In this document: positions 59,010-64,000 of the stretch, piece after piece
How the letters are laid out: every line of letters starts with the position of its first letter
Numbering within the stretch: position 1 is the stretch's first letter
NCBI RefSeq assembly: GCF_002776525.5
Contig: NC_045436.1
Location: 47,266,616 to 47,330,615, forward strand
Source: Piliocolobus tephrosceles
Lineage: Eukaryota; Chordata; Mammalia; Primates; Cercopithecidae
DNA length: 64,000 nt
Reading direction: 5' to 3'
Notes under the pieces: generated by a model
The model's input: only the letters and a program-made list of their open reading frames with translations
Databases searched by the model: none
Told to the model about the DNA's origin: nothing
Program-made: the position numbers and the translations under genes

Positions 59010-59215
59010 AGAGAATAATTTTTTAATTAAAAAAATTGACACATAATTATATGTACTTACGAGGTACATAATGACATTGCAATACATATGATGTATTGTA
59101 ATCAGATCATGGTAATCAGCATATCCATAATTTCAAACATCATTTCTTTATGTTGGGAACATTCATTGCGCATGCATGGAATTGCTTTCTCTATACCAGC
59201 TCTTTCTTTTCCCTT
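59010..59215 (+). mobile_element. Old L1 fragment
   Basis: TATATGTACTTACGAGGTAC, TCATGGTAATCAGCATATCC, ATAATTTCAAACATCATTTC and TTTATGTTGGGAACATTCA match an L1M-type block (normally GGGTAATTAGCATATCCATC, then TTGTGTTGGGAACATT). Subfamily not assigned. Confidence 0.6.
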
Positions 59216-60539
59216 GAATGTTGAATGAAGATTGCCTTTTTAGGAGATTAAAGAGATCTGTCTAAATCCCAGATATCTCTGTATTAGATAAAGAGATGGA
59301 GTGAGGATCCAGGCAGCTCTGTCGACTTAGAAAAATCTGGAAGTTCAGGAACTGTAACAACACAGCTTCACTGCACTGCCATGGGTGTTGCACACAGGTT
59401 AATTCATTAATGATTAACCACAGAGTCTGAATTGATGCGAGATGAAGGAAATTGAAACCCTGCACCTGTGTGAGGCTTCTGCACTAGTTTCTACCCCAAA
59501 GTCTTACAGAAAATGTTTTTTTCCACAGGTTCGAACCAGTGTCTTACCAGAACATAAGGATCCCCCGCCAGAAGTTGGGGTAAGTGTTTCTTATGTTCCC
59601 AAAAGGCACATACGTCGCTTCTAAATTAATCATTTGGATTTTCTCTGACCTCCTGCTTGGTAGCTGACAAAGAAAATTGAATTACGTTAAGAGGGTGTGG
59701 CTTTTTGAGGATGCACTGTCACATATTTACTGAATTGCATGGAATTCATTTTTTTGTTTCCTGAAAATCATCCTCAAGTGAATTCATATTTAGTTCAGCT
59801 GGCTAAAGATGAGCCTAGACTTTGCCCTGCAGGTAGCTGAACTGTGGTTCAGAGCCAAGATTCCTGGACCAATAGGAGGCGAGGGGAATTACAGATGTGA
59901 TCTCTACTGCTTCAGGAAGAAGGAAGAGAACCAGCCATAGGATTGTGACATTTTGTTTCCTGCCACTTAAACACTGTAATGAAGGTCAAAAGAGAGGCAG
60001 CCACCACTGTTCAGTCTAATGTTGGAAAATCCTGCTGAGGTTTTCTTGCTGCACTGAACTACTGCTTCTCCAGTATTGAGAATTTAGAAGGACAAGAAGG
60101 TACTGGGTGCTTTCTGCTTAGACAAGGCTAGAGTAGGTGGTGGCAGCTCCTAAAAGATTCAGCCCCACAGGCTGAATCCTTGAGATCTGTGTGTTCAGAG
60201 AGGAGGAAAAAGACCAGAAGTAAATTAGGTCTAAGAAGCCCTGTGGCTGAGTCAACTGGAAGAGCTATTTGAAATACCCTGAAATTCTACAGGCACTTGA
60301 CAACCTTCTTCCAGTCAGTGTATAGGACACTGTACTAGGTACCATTCATTTTCTCATTGAACACAGCCATAAACTGCCAAGGAAGGACTCCAAAAATGTG
60401 CACCAAAGTTTGACTCGACTGAGCATAATGTCAGTTATCTCTGCAGCTGTTAGTGAAGAAGCAGAGGGAAAAGGACGATGTCTTGCTTTCTCATGCGTAA
60501 CACAAGCCTTTCATCTCTTCCTGGGAACTGATTGAGTAA
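59216..60539. other. Unique DNA around the candidate exon
   Basis: No repeat recognised. The local CpG count around 59530-59625 is higher than in neighbouring DNA. The rest is unremarkable. Confidence 0.4.
59529..59579 (+). other. Candidate 51-nt internal exon (gene not recognised)
   Basis: The segment is preceded by ATGTTTTTTTCCACAG (AG at 59527-59528), a strong pyrimidine tract and acceptor, and followed by GTAAGTG, a near-consensus donor (59580-59586). Its 51 nt preserve frame. Read from its first base it gives 17 residues beginning VRTSVLPEHKD and ending PPPEVG; frame +2 is also fully open, frame +3 has a stop. The flanks are unique, and three CpGs cluster in and just after it (TTCGAA, CCCCGCC, TACGTCGC) in a CpG-poor region, hinting at constraint. 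No neighbouring exons are visible, as expected for a small exon inside large introns. The host gene and strand use are unknown. It could still be a chance splice pair. Confidence 0.45.
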
Positions 60540-60870
60540 CTGCTTTGACTTGGGGGAATCCTTGCAGTTTTTCTGCCTGTCCCTTCAACCTCTTGTGCCA
60601 CTCACTTCCACCACCAATCTCTGTGCTGACTACACAAACCTTCATTTAGTTCCTCCAGTGCGTCCAGAAAGTTCTCCCCAGCCTCAGGCCTCCACAGACA
60701 CAGGCAGATGGCCTTCTGTCAGCCTAGACTGCTGCACCCCATGGGGAGAGGGCTCCCTTCCACAGCTCCGGGCCAGCTCACATGTTTCCACTACTACCAC
60801 CCTGGGGCCCTGCTTCCAATAGGACCCTCCGTCCTAAATGCACGCTCTCATCACACCCATGGCACTGCTT
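60540..60870 (+). mobile_element. Possible L2 LINE fragment
   Basis: CACCACCAATCTCTGTGCTG, TTTAGTTCCTCCAGTGCGTC, CCAGAAAGTTCTCCCCAGCC and TCAGGCCTCCACAGACACAG follow an L2-like order, GC-richer than the surroundings. The overlapping 96-codon frame has no other support. Confidence 0.4.
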
Positions 60871-63067
60871 CATAAAATGTGAGACTTTTAAAACTGTTAA
60901 TGTGGGTAATACATTGTTCTACCAAAGTGTTCCATTTATTTATCAAGGTTCAAGGAAGCTTAGCTGGTTTAATTATTTTCTTCTGTGATCACTGCCTGCC
61001 CTGACCCCACTCCACCACTGCTCTTGTGTTGAATTCCCCTTGCTTGAAACTTTAATGATATTTTGGCCCAATCGTGTAGATTTCTCTGAACTTTTTCTCT
61101 CACTCAGGTTCTTGGGAATCCATCTTAATTATTTTAAACCTTGAGTCTCTTATCTGATTTTATTTTCTTCTACCTCTTCCCACCATTTCCATCTTTAGTT
61201 TGAAACGCTACCACCACCACCATCGCCCCTTCCCAACTGATGTCTGCATGATTATTTTCTCCTTCAAGTTTTTTTTGAAGGAGAATGCTAGGCACATGGC
61301 CTTTCACTTTCTTCTTTTGATTCCTCAGTTGTGGCAGCAAAGAGGAAGGAGTAGGGAGACAGAGGTTTCTTCTGGGCTTGCTCCTGGTGAGGGTGAAGTT
61401 TCCTTACTGCTAGGCTTGATGCTTCTTAGGCAGTGGCTGCTGTTAGAGTCCTCTATGTGACAGATACTGATTTGCTGGCTCTCTGATTGGTAAAGGTATA
61501 GATATTTCTGGGGACCTTGTCAGGTTCTCCTCATAGCATAATTACCTACCATGGGGGACCTGGCTCTGGGCCAACTTCCTCCACTGCCCACCCCCACTCC
61601 ATACCCTCTTGTTGTGAGATCTACCATTCAAGTACCTGGCACCAGGTCAGCTACTTTCTGTGCTATCCAAATACATGAAACTCACATGTACTTGCCATCC
61701 AACATGGAAGAAATGCAGGCTGTTCCATTGTGTGTTTCCTGTTTCAACTCAGCCATCTCTCTGCTGATCCTTTCTACAAGCCCCAGCAGCATCAGACACT
61801 GGATCATATTCAATGATTCTCAAAAGAGACAATCAGTCCCCAGTGGAGGTAAACATGATTTAGACACCTCTAGGCTTTATAAGTGATTTTTGGTACCAGA
61901 CCCTCTTGGCTTCAGCTTTGGGGATAAAGATATTTTCCTGGGGGATGATTAAGAGAGCAACTAGCCACATCTCCAAAATCAGACACCTTCCTAAATGCTG
62001 AACTCTCCTCTCTTCTACCCCTAGTTTTATATTAACTGGGTGTATTATGGCTACTTACAGACCAGCATCTCTACACTGGCTCCTCATCAAGCATGTTAAT
62101 AAGATTACTGGCCTCAAACACTGAAGATTCTCTGAACATACAATGGGGTACATTTATTACATTGTGTCTTCATCTTTGACAAAACTCAGCTATAATTCCT
62201 GGACTAAAAGAGAAATCTCAATTGGTATCCTGTGACATGCCTATTTTTGCAATTAGGAATGTACCCTAAGGCAAGTAATGTGACAAACTGTGGCTTAAAA
62301 CTAATTAGTGGGTTTGTTTATCTCATGTTATAGAAGTCTTGGGAAAATTGTCCAGGGCTTCAGCTACTCAAAAGTGACTTGAAGCAGCCAGACTCTATCC
62401 ATCTTCCTGGTCCTTCTTTCTTAGAGAACTACACAGACTGGCCATGGTACCCCAGGTAGCACATTCTGGGTTGAGTGAAGAATAAAGGGAAAAAGCTCAG
62501 CTGGCCTATTCCTTCAACCCTGGAATACAGTAACTTCCTGGGAAATTTCATTTAGTATACTGTCACTTACAAAGTATTGGGAAGACCTAAGTCCTTAACT
62601 AGAAGAGAATCTGGGTACACTTCTCATTTAAACAAAATTGAGGTGCTATTAGTAACGAAGAATGGGCAGAAAGCATGTCAGGTAGGCAATTAGTCATGTC
62701 ACCACACTCCTGCTAGATATACTCCATGATAGCAAAGTCTCTATTTCTAATATTCCTGGCTTTGTGCTTGGAAGCTAGCAAATCTATGATCTATGTTTTG
62801 AATAAATCAAAAAGCATACGATGATTTTATTTTGCCAACCATTTTATGTATTGTTAGAACCACCAGAAATAAATGGGTAAGGGATTCTAGAAATGACTGT
62901 AATAATACAGTAAAAAATCTAACAACTTTTATGACCCATCAGAACTCAAAATGGCAAGTATGACTTAAGAACTAAATATCAAGCACAGTAAGAGTAAGTC
63001 TAAAAAAGAACAAGTCAGCATGCCTTGACTTTTAACACCCTCAGATTACATGTTATTTTGGAGAGAG
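60871..63067. other. Unclassified DNA, no gene seen
   Basis: The 61500-62800 part has the uneven texture of an old repeat (possibly MaLR/ERVL internal), but no block could be named. Open frames at 61200-61460 and 61551-61886 lack domains and splice sites. Confidence 0.3.
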
Positions 63068-63243
63068 AAGTTAACATATGTTGACCACCTATGAAGTACT
63101 ACTTGTTAATATACATCCTATCAGCGAATCCTCAAAATATTTCCTTGGACACTCCAAAACAGGTCTGAGAGTTTAAGCTCTTGGCCAAGGACACAGAGCC
63201 AGTAATGGCTCTGTCATTACAACATACAAGGATTCTACTCTTC
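63068..63243 (-). mobile_element. MIR SINE, reverse
   Basis: TTGACCACCTATGAAGTACT, AGTTTAAGCTCTTGGCCAAG and ACACAGAGCCAGTAATGGC lie in the order of a reverse MIR. Confidence 0.6.
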
Positions 63244-63809
63244 AAGTACTCTAATTTTTTTTAAAGAGCTTAGTTTTTTTATTGTAATCTTTCAAATATG
63301 TTAGGTGTGTTTCTTTTCATTCTCAAACAGAATTTACTGGATGCACCCAAATATTTTCTTGATGACTTAGTCAAGCAAATATTAATATGTGCTCTTAGAC
63401 CTTTTGAGGTATATTCACAAGTAAAGATAAAATTCTATGATAAGTGACTTTACCTTAAAGTGCTTTTTAATGTTTCCTTTGGGCTATTCATCAACTTTTA
63501 ATAGATTTCTTCCCAACTATTTTTTCTTTCTGATGTATTTTTCAATGTTAATAGTTCATTTAGTCTTTTTCTCTTCCTGTGGGGTAGGAAATAATGTAAC
63601 CATATCTGTTATGGTTTACAGAAAAAAAAAAAGTACCTGGGCTATGAAAAGACCTGTCTATAGGTTATATGTAAGAGATGTTGTGTATCAGTCTTATGAT
63701 ACAACCTTCAACTTTTCAAAGACCTTTGAAAACTTATACCATAGTTCCTGTATGTTGTTTTATGAGAATAGGTCAAAATATTATTGATATATTCATTTGA
63801 CCTCTAAAC
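63244..63809. other. Unique DNA, no gene seen
   Basis: The 116-codon frame (63437-63787) is Phe/Tyr-rich from AT-rich sequence, with no domain or splice support. Confidence 0.4.
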
Positions 63810-64000
63810 CAGCAGTGTTCAATGGATATAATGTATGTCACAAAAATGCATGCCGCATATGTAATTTTAAATTTTCTAGCAGCTGTGTTTTTAAAAAGTA
63901 AGAAGAAACAGGCTGAATTAATTTTAATATATTTTATTTAACCCAATATATGCAAAATATTATTCCACAGTGTAATCAATACTTATATATTTGTATTCCT
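63810..64000 (+). mobile_element. hAT-type DNA transposon, cut by window edge
   Basis: Starts CAGCAGTGTTCAATGGATAT, continues GTAATTTTAAATTTTCTAGC, AAGAAGAAACAGGCTGAATT, TTATTTAACCCAATATATGC and GTGTAATCAATACTTATAT. The block is familiar as a dispersed mammalian hAT-class MITE, but the family is not named with certainty. It continues beyond 64000. Confidence 0.55.

Noticed and set aside
63197..63216. CAGAGCCA-GTAA-TGGCTCTG hairpin
   Set aside because: Eight-bp arms within a MIR; expected by chance in 64 kb.
1..64000. CRISPR arrays, prokaryotic operons, phage or toxin systems
   Set aside because: No spaced direct repeats, ribosome binding sites or dense coding; repeats are clearly mammalian.

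Overview
The window looks like primate (catarrhine, most likely human or great-ape) nuclear DNA. It is AT-rich and CpG-poor and has no bacterial-style gene packing. It carries Alu copies of AluJ, AluS and AluY type, a primate-lineage LINE-1, older L1M/L1MA/L1PB fragments, MIR and L2 relics, MLT1-type (MaLR) LTRs, an ERV1-type solo LTR and small hAT transposons (MER5A, MER20). All family names rest on remembered consensus sequences; nothing was searched. I see no intact protein-coding gene, tRNA, rRNA or CRISPR array. The DNA reads as intronic or intergenic.

Layout. 1-11 kb: two adjacent reverse Alus, MIR and L2 relics, a 31-base G run beside an LTR remnant, and a ~95-bp inverted duplication (6075-6170 / 6493-6586). 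11.3-16.5 kb: MER5A, then a reverse-strand L1 truncated inside ORF1. Its damaged ORF2 is split by a ~377-bp GC-rich non-L1 insert at 14156-14532. 17.3-20 kb: a reverse ERVL/MLT2-like LTR containing a perfect 27-bp palindrome, an L2 end and an MLT1 LTR. 20-34 kb: mostly unique AT-rich DNA with a perfect 29-bp tandem duplication (23085-23142), LTR relics and a MIR split by an MLT1 LTR. 34-42 kb: AluJ, LTR relic, AluY with target-site duplication, an old L1M interrupted by an ERV1 solo LTR, a second L1M 3' end, MER20 and another AluY with target-site duplication. 42-52 kb: the most repeat-poor part, with L2, MIR, hAT and MLT1 relics. 52-54.8 kb: an L1PB/L1MA 3' fragment, then an MLT1 LTR nested in an older repeat. 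55-64 kb: polypyrimidine tract, L2, AluS, MER5A, an L1 fragment, one candidate 51-nt exon (59529-59579) with strong splice signals, MIR, and an hAT element cut by the window edge.

The points most worth checking are the GC-rich, exon/intron-like insert inside the L1, the candidate microexon, and three independent inverted-repeat gains that look like short-range template switching. I found no convincing new biological system.
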